Of a stretch of 9,062 nt of DNA, positions 1-6,247 are shown in pieces. Numbering within the stretch: position 1 is the stretch's first letter; each line of letters begins with the position of its first letter. Source of the DNA: Acidobacteriaceae bacterium (GTDB lineage Bacteria > Acidobacteriota > Terriglobia > Terriglobales > Acidobacteriaceae); the NCBI GenBank assembly GCA_030039895.1, contig JASHUR010000255.1, positions 1-9,062 on the forward strand. The letters run 5' to 3'. The notes under the pieces were generated by a model. It saw only the letters and a list, made by a program, of their open reading frames with translations. It did not search any database and was not told the DNA's origin. The position numbers and the translations under genes are program-made.

Positions 1-1179
1 AGCATCGCCTCTGAGCCCTGGAACACGGCAGACGGTGGTAACACGGACTTCCGCGCTCCCTACGTTGGGTACAGCCCGAACGCTGCCGACTTCAAAACCG
101 CTGGTACTTCTGCTTACGACGCGCTTGAAACGCACCTTGAGAAGCGCCTCTCGCACAATTTCCAGGTGGGCGCCAGCTACACCTTTAGTCACACATATGA
201 CGAGCAGAGTGATATCGGTCTGTTCTTCACCGGAAGCAACCCGAACAATCTGCGTACATCCTATGCGCCGGCGGATTTCGACCGCACGCATGTATTCAGC
301 ACGAACTTCCAGGTAGAGGCTCCCAACTTCGCTCGACCCAATTCCGGGCTGTCCTACCTTGCCAATGACTGGCACCTGAACGGCATCGCAATTCTGCAGA
401 GCGGCGAGCCCTACTCACTCTATGAGTTCTATGGTGCTGTCGGAAGCATCTACTTCGGCAACTACCCAACGTTGCTCAACCCTGTGCTGGGCATCAAGGA
501 TCCCTCGCATCCACACACCGCTCTTACTGGAAATAATGGAGCTTTCCGCGGTTCGGGTGGCAGCTTCATCCCTGCCATCGATCCCTCTCAGCTTGCCATC
601 AATTACGTACAGCCTGGCCAGAAGGGAGTTCCGGTCTCGACCGGCAGCGACCCGCAGGACATCTACGAGACGGATTTTGTCCCGGGTCAGCGGAATATTT
701 TCCGCCAAGCACCGCAGAAGCGCCTGGATCTCTCGCTTCGCAAGTCCATCCATATCAAGGAAAAATACGATCTCGAGTATCAGTTCAATGTCTTTAATGT
801 GTTCAACACGACCAGCCTCGATATTCCACAGGACCAGACTCAAATTCGCCAGAACTATGCGTGTTCGAATTCTGCGTACCTGCAGGACGGCGGCGAATAC
901 AATAACTGCAGTCTCGGATATGTGAATTACGGCGAGATTGTTACGGCCAACAACCCAACCGACCAGCAATCGGCTTTGACCAACCTCGACCAGCTTCCGT
1001 ACCACAACGGCACCGGCAAGGGAACGACCATCCCGACGACTCTGCCTACTGGTTTACTGTCATGCGAATCTGCGACAGTCAAGAATGGCTGCCCCAACAA
1101 CGGCGCCAATTTCGGTTCTGTTACCGGGACCATCGGCGGTTCACGCGCGGTCACCATGGGGCTGAGCATTCAGTTCTGA
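1..1179 (+). CDS. TonB-dependent receptor / Oar-like outer-membrane beta-barrel protein, C-terminal part (5' end outside window)
   Basis: The reading frame is open from base 1 to the TGA at 1177-1179 and gives 392 visible residues, the C-terminal part of a much larger protein. The translation is rich in alternating aromatic/polar stretches of beta-barrel type, with many Asn, Gly, Ser and Tyr, and ends in GLSIQF, the terminal aromatic typical of outer-membrane barrels. Phrases such as NDWHLNGIAILQSGEPYS and QKRLDLSLRKSIHIKEKYDLEYQFNVFNVFN (18 and 14+ residue blocks of it are family-like) resemble the large acidobacterial carboxypeptidase-regulatory-like/Oar-type receptors, usually about 1000-1200 residues. 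The N-terminal signal peptide, carboxypeptidase-like domain and plug would lie upstream and cannot be seen. Likely role is transport or binding at the outer membrane; the ligand is unknown. The coding stretch starting at 166 is only the part after the first internal ATG, not a separate gene. A hairpin follows, so it probably ends its own transcript. Confidence 0.85.
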   Translation, partial: SIASEPWNTADGGNTDFRAPYVGYSPNAADFKTAGTSAYDALETHLEKRLSHNFQVGASYTFSHTYDEQSDIGLFFTGSNPNNLRTSYAPADFDRTHVFSTNFQVEAPNFARPNSGLSYLANDWHLNGIAILQSGEPYSLYEFYGAVGSIYFGNYPTLLNPVLGIKDPSHPHTALTGNNGAFRGSGGSFIPAIDPSQLAINYVQPGQKGVPVSTGSDPQDIYETDFVPGQRNIFRQAPQKRLDLSLRKSIHIKEKYDLEYQFNVFNVFNTTSLDIPQDQTQIRQNYACSNSAYLQDGGEYNNCSLGYVNYGEIVTANNPTDQQSALTNLDQLPYHNGTGKGTTIPTTLPTGLLSCESATVKNGCPNNGANFGSVTGTIGGSRAVTMGLSIQF

Positions 1180-1390
1180 TTCTGGTGATTACCGGCTGTA
1201 ATATTGAGGCGGCTGCTTGGCAGCCGCCTCAGCGTTTGTGCATACCGTGCACAGATTGCGGCTCAGGTTTTCAGTAAAATATGGAAGCGGCATTCTTACG
1301 TTACTGCCAATCCTGCATTGGGCAGGTAATCTCTATGACGATTGCAGACATTTAACTACCGGATAGATCTGTGAATGCGATAGCCCAGCA
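1180..1390. promoter_or_regulatory. 211-bp intergenic region with candidate promoter for the heptose genes
   Basis: Both flanking genes are on the plus strand. After the terminator-like hairpins there is a -10-like TAAAAT at 1275-1280 (one mismatch to TATAAT) but no good -35 at the right distance. If used, it would give a leader of roughly 100 nt. That leader would hold an imperfect stem: CTGCCAAT at 1304-1311 pairs with ATT (1317-1319) and GGCAG (1321-1325), leaving one bulged G at 1320. No known riboswitch pattern was recognised. A promoter is expected here because the hairpin upstream should separate the two genes, but its exact position is a guess. Confidence 0.3.
1205..1231 (+). terminator. 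Strong hairpin after the TonB-dependent receptor gene, probable terminator
   Basis: A perfect 11-bp inverted repeat (TGAGGCGGCTG at 1205-1215 pairing with CAGCCGCCTCA at 1221-1231) encloses a 5-nt loop, 26 bases after the receptor stop codon. The stem is GC-rich and is followed only by a short GCGTTT, so the U-tract of a classical intrinsic terminator is weak. A second, 6-bp stem (1237-1242 with 1248-1253, loop TACCG) follows directly. Position and stem strength make transcription termination or 3'-end protection the most likely role. Confidence 0.6.
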
Positions 1391-2473
1391 ATGACCAGTC
1401 CCGAGAAGATTGAGCGTGTCTTAATTTACCGATTGGGCAGTCTGGGAGATACGGTTGTTGCCTTGCCCGCCTTGCATCTTGTGGCGCGCACATTTCCTAC
1501 TGCAGCGCGTCTTCTATTGACCAATTTCCCGGTGCATTCGAAGGCGCCTGCGTCCTCAACAGTTTTGGCGAACTCGGGGCTGGTAGAGGGTTATATCAAC
1601 TATCCGGCCGGTACTCGTAATGTCAGTCAATTGGCGGCACTGTGGTGGAAGATTCGAAGATTTCGGCCACAGGTACTGATTTATCTCGCCAAGTCTCGCG
1701 GGGAGAGGGCAGTCCGGCGGGACAGGTTATTTTTCAGGGCCTGCGGAATTTCCGATATCGTTGGCCTGCCGGTGGGAGACTTGGCGCAGCCTCTCTATCT
1801 GCCGGAGGTGGGAATGTGGGAGAGTGAGTCTGCGAGGCTGCTCAGAGCCGTGCGTGATCTCGGCGAATGCAGCATTGATGACAAGCGGAATTGGGACCTG
1901 AATCTCACCGACGCGGAGCAGGGCGCTGCCCGCGAGGCATTGGCACCGATCAATGGGAGGCCACTGCTTATATGCGGTCCCGGCACGAAAATGCAAGCCA
2001 AGGATTGGGGCAGAGAGAACTGGCGCGAGTTAGTTTCAAAATTAAGTCAGGCATTTCCGGAGCACGCGCTCGTATTCGTCGGCGCCCGGGAAGAAGCAGA
2101 GTATTGTGAATATGTGGCCACCGGATGGCACGGGTCAGCTGTCAATTGCTGTGGGCAAACGTCGCCCAGGGAGACAGCAGCGCTGTTCCATTATGCGGAG
2201 CTTTTTCTAGGCCCGGACAGTGGTCCGATGCACCTCGCTGCCGCCGCCGGCGTCCCGTGCGCAATCGCATTCGCGGCGCGCACCATGCCCGGCATCTGGT
2301 ATCCGCATGGATTGGGAAACCGGGTGGTCTATCACAAGGTTGAATGTATGGGGTGCGATCTCGAGACCTGCATCGAGCAAAAGAAGAAATGTCTCACCTC
2401 CATCACCGTTGACGAGATGCTGTCGGCGGCGATGGAAGCATGGAGTTACGGAAGAAGGGAAAGGGCATCTTAG
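1391..2473 (+). CDS. ADP-heptose:LPS heptosyltransferase-like glycosyltransferase (GT9 family)
   Basis: This 360-residue protein has the GT9/heptosyltransferase signature throughout, at the family's usual length. LGSLGDTVVALPAL near residues 15-28 is the N-terminal loop; Asp20 aligns with the proposed catalytic base of E. coli WaaC (Asp13). KDWGRENW (about residues 203-210) matches the family K-x-W block, and GPDSGPMHLAAAAGVP (274-289) is the C-terminal ADP-sugar binding motif. Near the end are four cysteines, C319-x2-C322-x4-C327-x6-C334, an arrangement also common in the family. It should move L,D-heptose from ADP-heptose to an acceptor, presumably the LPS inner core, at the cytoplasmic face of the inner membrane. 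The ATG is the first start after an in-frame TAG at 1364, yet no Shine-Dalgarno precedes it. hldD follows after 10 bp, so the two are probably co-transcribed. Whether it is a WaaC-, WaaF- or WaaQ-like transferase cannot be decided from the sequence. Confidence 0.9.
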   Translation: MTSPEKIERVLIYRLGSLGDTVVALPALHLVARTFPTAARLLLTNFPVHSKAPASSTVLANSGLVEGYINYPAGTRNVSQLAALWWKIRRFRPQVLIYLAKSRGERAVRRDRLFFRACGISDIVGLPVGDLAQPLYLPEVGMWESESARLLRAVRDLGECSIDDKRNWDLNLTDAEQGAAREALAPINGRPLLICGPGTKMQAKDWGRENWRELVSKLSQAFPEHALVFVGAREEAEYCEYVATGWHGSAVNCCGQTSPRETAALFHYAELFLGPDSGPMHLAAAAGVPCAIAFAARTMPGIWYPHGLGNRVVYHKVECMGCDLETCIEQKKKCLTSITVDEMLSAAMEAWSYGRRERAS

Positions 2474-2483
2474 CCGATCAGCT

Positions 2484-3461
2484 ATGTATATTGTCACAGG
2501 CGGGGCCGGATTCATCGGCAGCAATTTAGTTCATGAACTTAATCGGCAGGGAATTGAGAATATTCTTGTCGTCGATAACTTTGCGGATTCGCGGAAGCTT
2601 TTCAATCTGCATGGTGCGCGCTTCCATGACTACATGGATAAGCGTGAATTCCGCCGGGCGATGCAGGAGAATGCCGTAGGTATCCCCACAGTCGAGGCCA
2701 TTTTTCACCAGGGGGCATGTTCCAACACGCTGGTGGATGATGGTCAGTACATGATGGACAATAACTTCAGCTATTCCAAAGACGTTCTACGCTATGCCCA
2801 GGGCCAGAGGGCTCCGCTGGTATACGCTTCCACAGCTGCCGTATACGGACTCAGTGGTCCGGGCCACTTCACGCCGATTCTGGAGAATGAAAAGCCACTC
2901 AACATATATGGATTCTCCAAGCTGGTTTTTGACCATCATGTGAGGAACGAGATAGCGAACGGCAGAATCTCAACGACTGTGGTGGGCCTTCGTTATTTCA
3001 ACGTATACGGGCCCCGCGAAGGCCACAAAGACCGTATGGCCTCGGTGATCCATCACTTCACCAAACAAATTCGGGAAAAGGGCACGATACGTCTGTTCGA
3101 AGGCTCGGGAGGGTATGGAAACGGCGAACAGCGCAGGGATTTCGTCTACGTGCGCGATCTCGTGAGGCTCAACCTCTTTTTCGCACAGGTTGGCGATTAC
3201 GCAACGGCGGGAGGGTCTGCGAGGAAGGTCTATCAGGGGGTCGCAAATGCGGGCACCGGTAAATCCCGAAGCTTCAAAGACGTGGCCAACGCGCTCATCA
3301 AGGTGCATGGTCCGGCAAAGATTGAATACGTCCCGTTCCCCGAAGACCTTCGAGCACGCTACCAGCACTTTACTGAGGCTGATCTGACAAGCCTGAGAGC
3401 GCTGGGGTGCGATTTTACCTTCACGCAGTTGGAAGACGGGGTACGCGAAACCTTCGCTTAA
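2484..3461 (+). CDS. hldD: ADP-L-glycero-D-manno-heptose 6-epimerase
   Basis: HldD (RfaD) inverts C6 of ADP-D-glycero-beta-D-manno-heptose to give the L,D form used by heptosyltransferases. The 325-residue product is close to the 310 of E. coli HldD and resembles it along its whole length. It is an extended SDR with GGAGFIGSN at residues 6-14 for the dinucleotide, Asp31 at the end of the second strand (cofactor ribose), YMMDNNFSYSK, and catalytic Ser116, Tyr142 and Lys146 (S116, Y140 and K144 in E. coli). RYFNVYGPREGHK and RRDFVYV are also family blocks. The frame stays open upstream to 2220, but ATG 2484 is chosen because the Rossmann strand begins at residue 2, exactly as in E. coli, and because upstream starts would lie deep inside the glycosyltransferase gene. 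No clear Shine-Dalgarno is visible, so translation may depend on coupling to the gene 10 bp upstream. Its stop lies 51 bp from the convergent gmhB. Confidence 0.95.
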   Translation: MYIVTGGAGFIGSNLVHELNRQGIENILVVDNFADSRKLFNLHGARFHDYMDKREFRRAMQENAVGIPTVEAIFHQGACSNTLVDDGQYMMDNNFSYSKDVLRYAQGQRAPLVYASTAAVYGLSGPGHFTPILENEKPLNIYGFSKLVFDHHVRNEIANGRISTTVVGLRYFNVYGPREGHKDRMASVIHHFTKQIREKGTIRLFEGSGGYGNGEQRRDFVYVRDLVRLNLFFAQVGDYATAGGSARKVYQGVANAGTGKSRSFKDVANALIKVHGPAKIEYVPFPEDLRARYQHFTEADLTSLRALGCDFTFTQLEDGVRETFA

Positions 3462-3512
3462 ATGTTCGCGTGCTCCAGGCTTCAGCTGGCCGTTTAATTT
3501 CCACGCTCGTTT

Positions 3513-4088
3513 CTATAGCGGGAAATACCTATCGACAGCCTGAGCAAGCGACTCAGCTATTGCCTCGGCCATGGCTTCCGCCTCGACTCCACCGGGCTTG
3601 CGGGATCCCGGTTCGCCGGGGATGAAAATACTGGGAATGGCGAGACGCCGCGCGGCCTGGATATCGGATATGGAGTCGCCAATCAGGATACTGTTGGCAC
3701 GGGAGGCATCCGGGAAGTCGCGAAATGCCTGCTCAAAGAGCCCGATTTCGGGCTTGCGGCATGAGCATTGAGCATTATCGTGCGGGCAAAAATAAAAAGC
3801 ATCAACATGAGCCGAATAAGCCGCAAGATGCCGCTGCAGCTCGGTATGGATCAATCGCACATCATCCTCAGTGTAGAGCCCAAGGGCCACTCCACGCTGG
3901 TTCGTAACTACAATCACTTTGCGGCCTGATGCATTCAGCGCTGCGATGGCGCCTTCGGTTCCCGGCAACAGATGAAAATCGTGCCAAGTGCACACGTATT
4001 TTCCTTCAGGAGGCTTGCGGTTTATGACTCCATCGCGATCGAGAAACACATACTCAATGTGTCTGAATGTCTTGCGCGCGTGTTCCAT
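3513..4088 (-). CDS. gmhB: D-glycero-beta-D-manno-heptose 1,7-bisphosphate 7-phosphatase
   Basis: GmhB removes the 7-phosphate from heptose 1,7-bisphosphate between the two HldE reactions. The 191-residue protein is a HAD-superfamily phosphatase of the usual GmhB length. DRDG at 17-20 carries the nucleophile Asp17 and acid/base Asp19, TNQRG at 62-66 is motif II, Lys112 in CRKP is motif III, and GDSISD at 137-142 is motif IV. Cys101, His103, Cys108 and Cys110 form the structural zinc site; the loop between His103 and Cys108 is only four residues, against twelve between the equivalent ligands of E. coli GmhB. The gene is the only heptose gene on the minus strand, convergent with hldD and divergent from gmhA (72 bp). 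Its ATG has no Shine-Dalgarno. HisB-type histidinol-phosphate phosphatases share this fold and motifs, but the heptose context makes GmhB far more likely. Confidence 0.93.
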   Translation of the reverse strand: MEHARKTFRHIEYVFLDRDGVINRKPPEGKYVCTWHDFHLLPGTEGAIAALNASGRKVIVVTNQRGVALGLYTEDDVRLIHTELQRHLAAYSAHVDAFYFCPHDNAQCSCRKPEIGLFEQAFRDFPDASRANSILIGDSISDIQAARRLAIPSIFIPGEPGSRKPGGVEAEAMAEAIAESLAQAVDRYFPL

Positions 4089-4160
4089 GCGATGGATACC
4101 GACTATATTGTAATCGTAGAAACTATCTTGTAGTTTAAGTGGAGCCGTCCCTCAGCGAGT
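4089..4160. promoter_or_regulatory. Divergent gmhB-gmhA promoter region with inverted repeat
   Basis: This 72-bp gap between divergent start codons must carry the promoters of both gmhB (leftwards) and gmhA (rightwards), unless gmhA is served by read-through from further upstream. AT content rises sharply here. On the minus strand TACAAT (complement of 4107-4112) is a good -10 that would leave a leader of only about 12 nt before gmhB. On the plus strand TATATT (4104-4109), or TTGTAA at 4108-4113 with TAGTTT at 4131-4136 (17-bp spacing), are weak candidates. A perfect inverted repeat, AAACTA (4120-4125) and TAGTTT (4131-4136) around TCTTG, could be an operator. All element assignments are by eye. 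Confidence 0.35.
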
Positions 4161-4778
4161 ATGCCATCTCTTCCCGAACCAAAAGACGTCTTTGCCGACG
4201 CCATAGCTGAACATCAGTCAGTCGTTAGTTTGCTTGGGGAATTGCATCCGATTCTTGAGCGCATTGCGGTCAGGATGACAGAGACGATTCAGTCCGGCAG
4301 AAAGATTCTCTGGTGCGGTAATGGAGGCAGCGCTGCCGATTCCCAACATCTGGCTGCGGAGTTTGTAGGACGTTTTCGCAGGGAGCGTCGTGGACTACCC
4401 TCGATTGCTCTGACCACCGACACTTCCGTTCTCACTTCAATTGCAAACGACTACGGTTACGAAGATGTTTTTCGCCGGCAGGTGGAAGCGCATTGCCTTA
4501 CAGGGGACATGTTGGTAGGCATCTCGACCTCCGGAATGAGCAAGAATGTATGCGCAGCCCTGCGTGCCGCGCGCGACCTGGGCGCATTTACGGTCGCGTT
4601 TACCGGGGCAGATGGCGGAATAGCCAGGACCATCGCGCATGCCACCCTGTGTATTCCATCAAAAAATACGGCCCGGATCCAGGAGTGTCATATCCTTTGT
4701 GGCCATGTGCTTTGTGACTGGATTGACAGGATTGTTTGCGGTGCTCAATCCGCGGAAACAGAGGAAACTGCCGGATGA
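4161..4778 (+). CDS. gmhA: Sedoheptulose 7-phosphate isomerase
   Basis: GmhA starts the ADP-heptose pathway by isomerising sedoheptulose 7-phosphate to D-glycero-D-manno-heptose 7-phosphate in the cytoplasm. The 205-residue product is a SIS-domain protein slightly longer than E. coli GmhA (192). CGNGGSAADSQHLAAEFVGR spans 52-71, with His63 and Glu67 at the positions of E. coli zinc ligands His61 and Glu65 (Glu65 also catalytic). GISTSG at 120-125 is the sugar-phosphate loop. RIQECH (172-177) and His182 supply the counterparts of Gln172 and His180. The start is secure: it is the only start codon after the in-frame TAG at 4131. No Shine-Dalgarno is visible. The TGA overlaps the ATG of hldE (ATGA), which indicates translational coupling and one transcript. 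DiaA-type SIS proteins are related, but the full metal/catalytic set and the context fit GmhA. Confidence 0.95.
   Translation: MPSLPEPKDVFADAIAEHQSVVSLLGELHPILERIAVRMTETIQSGRKILWCGNGGSAADSQHLAAEFVGRFRRERRGLPSIALTTDTSVLTSIANDYGYEDVFRRQVEAHCLTGDMLVGISTSGMSKNVCAALRAARDLGAFTVAFTGADGGIARTIAHATLCIPSKNTARIQECHILCGHVLCDWIDRIVCGAQSAETEETAG
4761..4778 (+). promoter_or_regulatory. Ribosome binding site and ATGA junction between gmhA and hldE
   Basis: GAGGA (4761-4765) lies inside the last codons of gmhA, nine bases before ATG 4775. The stop of gmhA (TGA 4776-4778) and the start of hldE share the ATGA. This is one of only two clear Shine-Dalgarno sequences in the window and it decides the hldE start over in-frame upstream codons. 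Confidence 0.75.
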
Positions 4779-6247
4779 TCCCGAATCTACATCGGGTGAT
4801 CGAGCTGGTGGAGCGCGACTGGCAGAGTGTTCACGCGCTTGTTGTAGGCGATGCAATGCTCGATTGTTATATCTGGGGCGATGTTGAGCGCATCTCACCT
4901 GAGGCCCCGGTTCCGATCGTTCGCATGATGCGCCGGACTCAACAGCCGGGCGGCGCCGCAAATGTGGCAATGAATGTCGTCGGCCTCGGCGCGAAAGCAA
5001 CGCTTTTCGGCTTTTGCGGCGGTGACGCTGAGGGGGCCGAGCTAAGGTCTTGCCTTGCGAAAACCGGCGTTGATTCTGAATTGATCGTCATTGACAGCCA
5101 CCCGACTACGACAAAGCAGAGAATTCTGGGCGGCGATCAGCAGATGTTGCGTCTGGATATGGAAAGAGCCGACAACTATCCGGATACCGCGTATGACGAG
5201 CTGATAGACAAGGTAAAGGCGGCGTTGCCAACCTCTGATGTGCTGGTGCTGTCGGACTATGCAAAGGGCGTTCTTTCCCATCACGTTTGCCAGGAACTGA
5301 TCAGCAGTGCTCGTGTTCTTGGTAAGCCGGTATTGATTGATCCGAAACAGCGTGATTTCGGACGATATCGCGGCGCTACCACGATTTGCCCCAACCTGAG
5401 CGAGCTCTCCGCGGCAACCGGAGTCAGTGCCAAAGATCTAAACGCAATCCTTGCCGCAGGCCAAAAGCTGGTGCCGCAGCTCAATCTCGATTATCTGGCC
5501 GTGACATTGAGCGAAAAGGGAATCGCGGTACTTGGCGCGGACACGCAGACAATATTGCCGGCAGCGGCCAGGCAGGTATTCGATATCTCCGGCGCGGGAG
5601 ACACCGTGATCGCTGTTCTAGCTCTGGCTCGCGCTTGCGGCCTTGATGCACAGGCATCCGCCGCCTTGGCCAATCTGGCTGCTGGAATCGTAGTAGGCAA
5701 GGTGGGAACGGTACCGGTAAGGCGCGACGAGTTGCTCGCCGCCTTGATGCCGGAAACTGAGCTCGATGCGCGGGAAAAGGTATTGCCCCTAAGCCAGCTT
5801 GTGATTCGCGTATCAGCCTGGCGAGCAGTGGGAGAAAAAATCGTCTTTACAAACGGGTGTTTCGACCTGCTGCACATTGGGCACATCACCCTTTTGGAGC
5901 AGGCGCGGCGGGAAGGTGACCGCCTCGTTGTGGCCATCAATAGTGATGCTTCTGTGCGGGAATTGAAAGGGGAGAGCCGTCCGATTGTTGGCGAGAATGA
6001 GCGTGCGCGGATCCTTGCTGCGCTCTCAGCGGTGGATGCAGTGGTGGTTTTTGGTGAGCAGACGCCTCTCCTCACTATCGAGTCCCTGAGGCCAGACGTT
6101 ATTGTGAAAGGCGGCGACTATGATGAATCGACAGTTGTGGGAGCGATCGAGGTCCGGTCTTGGGGCGGCCGCGTCAAAATCATTCCGACGGTCGATGGAT
6201 TTAGTACCACCGGACTGATTGCGAAGGCCGCAGGCCCCTCACGCTAA
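4775..6247 (+). CDS. hldE: Bifunctional heptose 7-phosphate kinase / heptose 1-phosphate adenylyltransferase
   Basis: HldE (RfaE) catalyses two non-consecutive steps: phosphorylation of D-glycero-D-manno-heptose 7-phosphate at C1, and, after GmhB, transfer of AMP from ATP to heptose 1-phosphate. The 490 residues (E. coli 477) hold both domains. The PfkB-type kinase (about 1-335) has GDAMLD near the start, PGGAANVAMNV with GGAAN at 59-63, and GAGDT from 273 with the catalytic base Asp276. The nucleotidyltransferase (about 350-490) has FTNGCFDLLHIGH with the HxGH motif at 367-370, and KGGDY and STTG blocks near the end. The frame is open from 4736, but ATG 4775 is chosen: it overlaps the gmhA stop by 4 bp, is preceded by GAGGA at 4761-4765 (9-nt spacing), and places the domain as in homologues. 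The fused form implies the beta-anomer ADP-heptose route rather than the GDP-alpha (HddA/HddC) route. The TAA overlaps the stop of the convergent aminotransferase gene. Confidence 0.96.
   Translation: MIPNLHRVIELVERDWQSVHALVVGDAMLDCYIWGDVERISPEAPVPIVRMMRRTQQPGGAANVAMNVVGLGAKATLFGFCGGDAEGAELRSCLAKTGVDSELIVIDSHPTTTKQRILGGDQQMLRLDMERADNYPDTAYDELIDKVKAALPTSDVLVLSDYAKGVLSHHVCQELISSARVLGKPVLIDPKQRDFGRYRGATTICPNLSELSAATGVSAKDLNAILAAGQKLVPQLNLDYLAVTLSEKGIAVLGADTQTILPAAARQVFDISGAGDTVIAVLALARACGLDAQASAALANLAAGIVVGKVGTVPVRRDELLAALMPETELDAREKVLPLSQLVIRVSAWRAVGEKIVFTNGCFDLLHIGHITLLEQARREGDRLVVAINSDASVRELKGESRPIVGENERARILAALSAVDAVVVFGEQTPLLTIESLRPDVIVKGGDYDESTVVGAIEVRSWGGRVKIIPTVDGFSTTGLIAKAAGPSR

Noticed and set aside
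415..1005. 196-codon open frame on the minus strand inside the receptor gene
   Set aside because: No recognisable motif; the plus frame is clearly an outer-membrane barrel, so this is a shadow.
1342..1369. TTGCAG and TAGATC as a promoter directly before the heptosyltransferase gene
   Set aside because: Spacing is 16 bp, but the -10 matches the consensus poorly and would leave almost no leader; not distinguishable from chance.
2220..2483. Open frame extending hldD 88 codons upstream into the heptosyltransferase gene
   Set aside because: It is out of frame with the conserved GT9 C-terminus, has no family resemblance, and the HldD Rossmann fold begins directly at ATG 2484 as in E. coli.
3462..3512. 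Bidirectional terminator between hldD and gmhB
   Set aside because: The only stem seen is CCAG (3475-3478) with CTGG (3486-3489), four base pairs and no proper U-tract, too weak to annotate.
5491..6075. 194-codon open frame on the minus strand inside hldE
   Set aside because: It lies wholly within a strongly conserved gene, has an Arg/Ser/Ala-rich composition typical of antisense reading in GC-rich DNA, and shows no domain.
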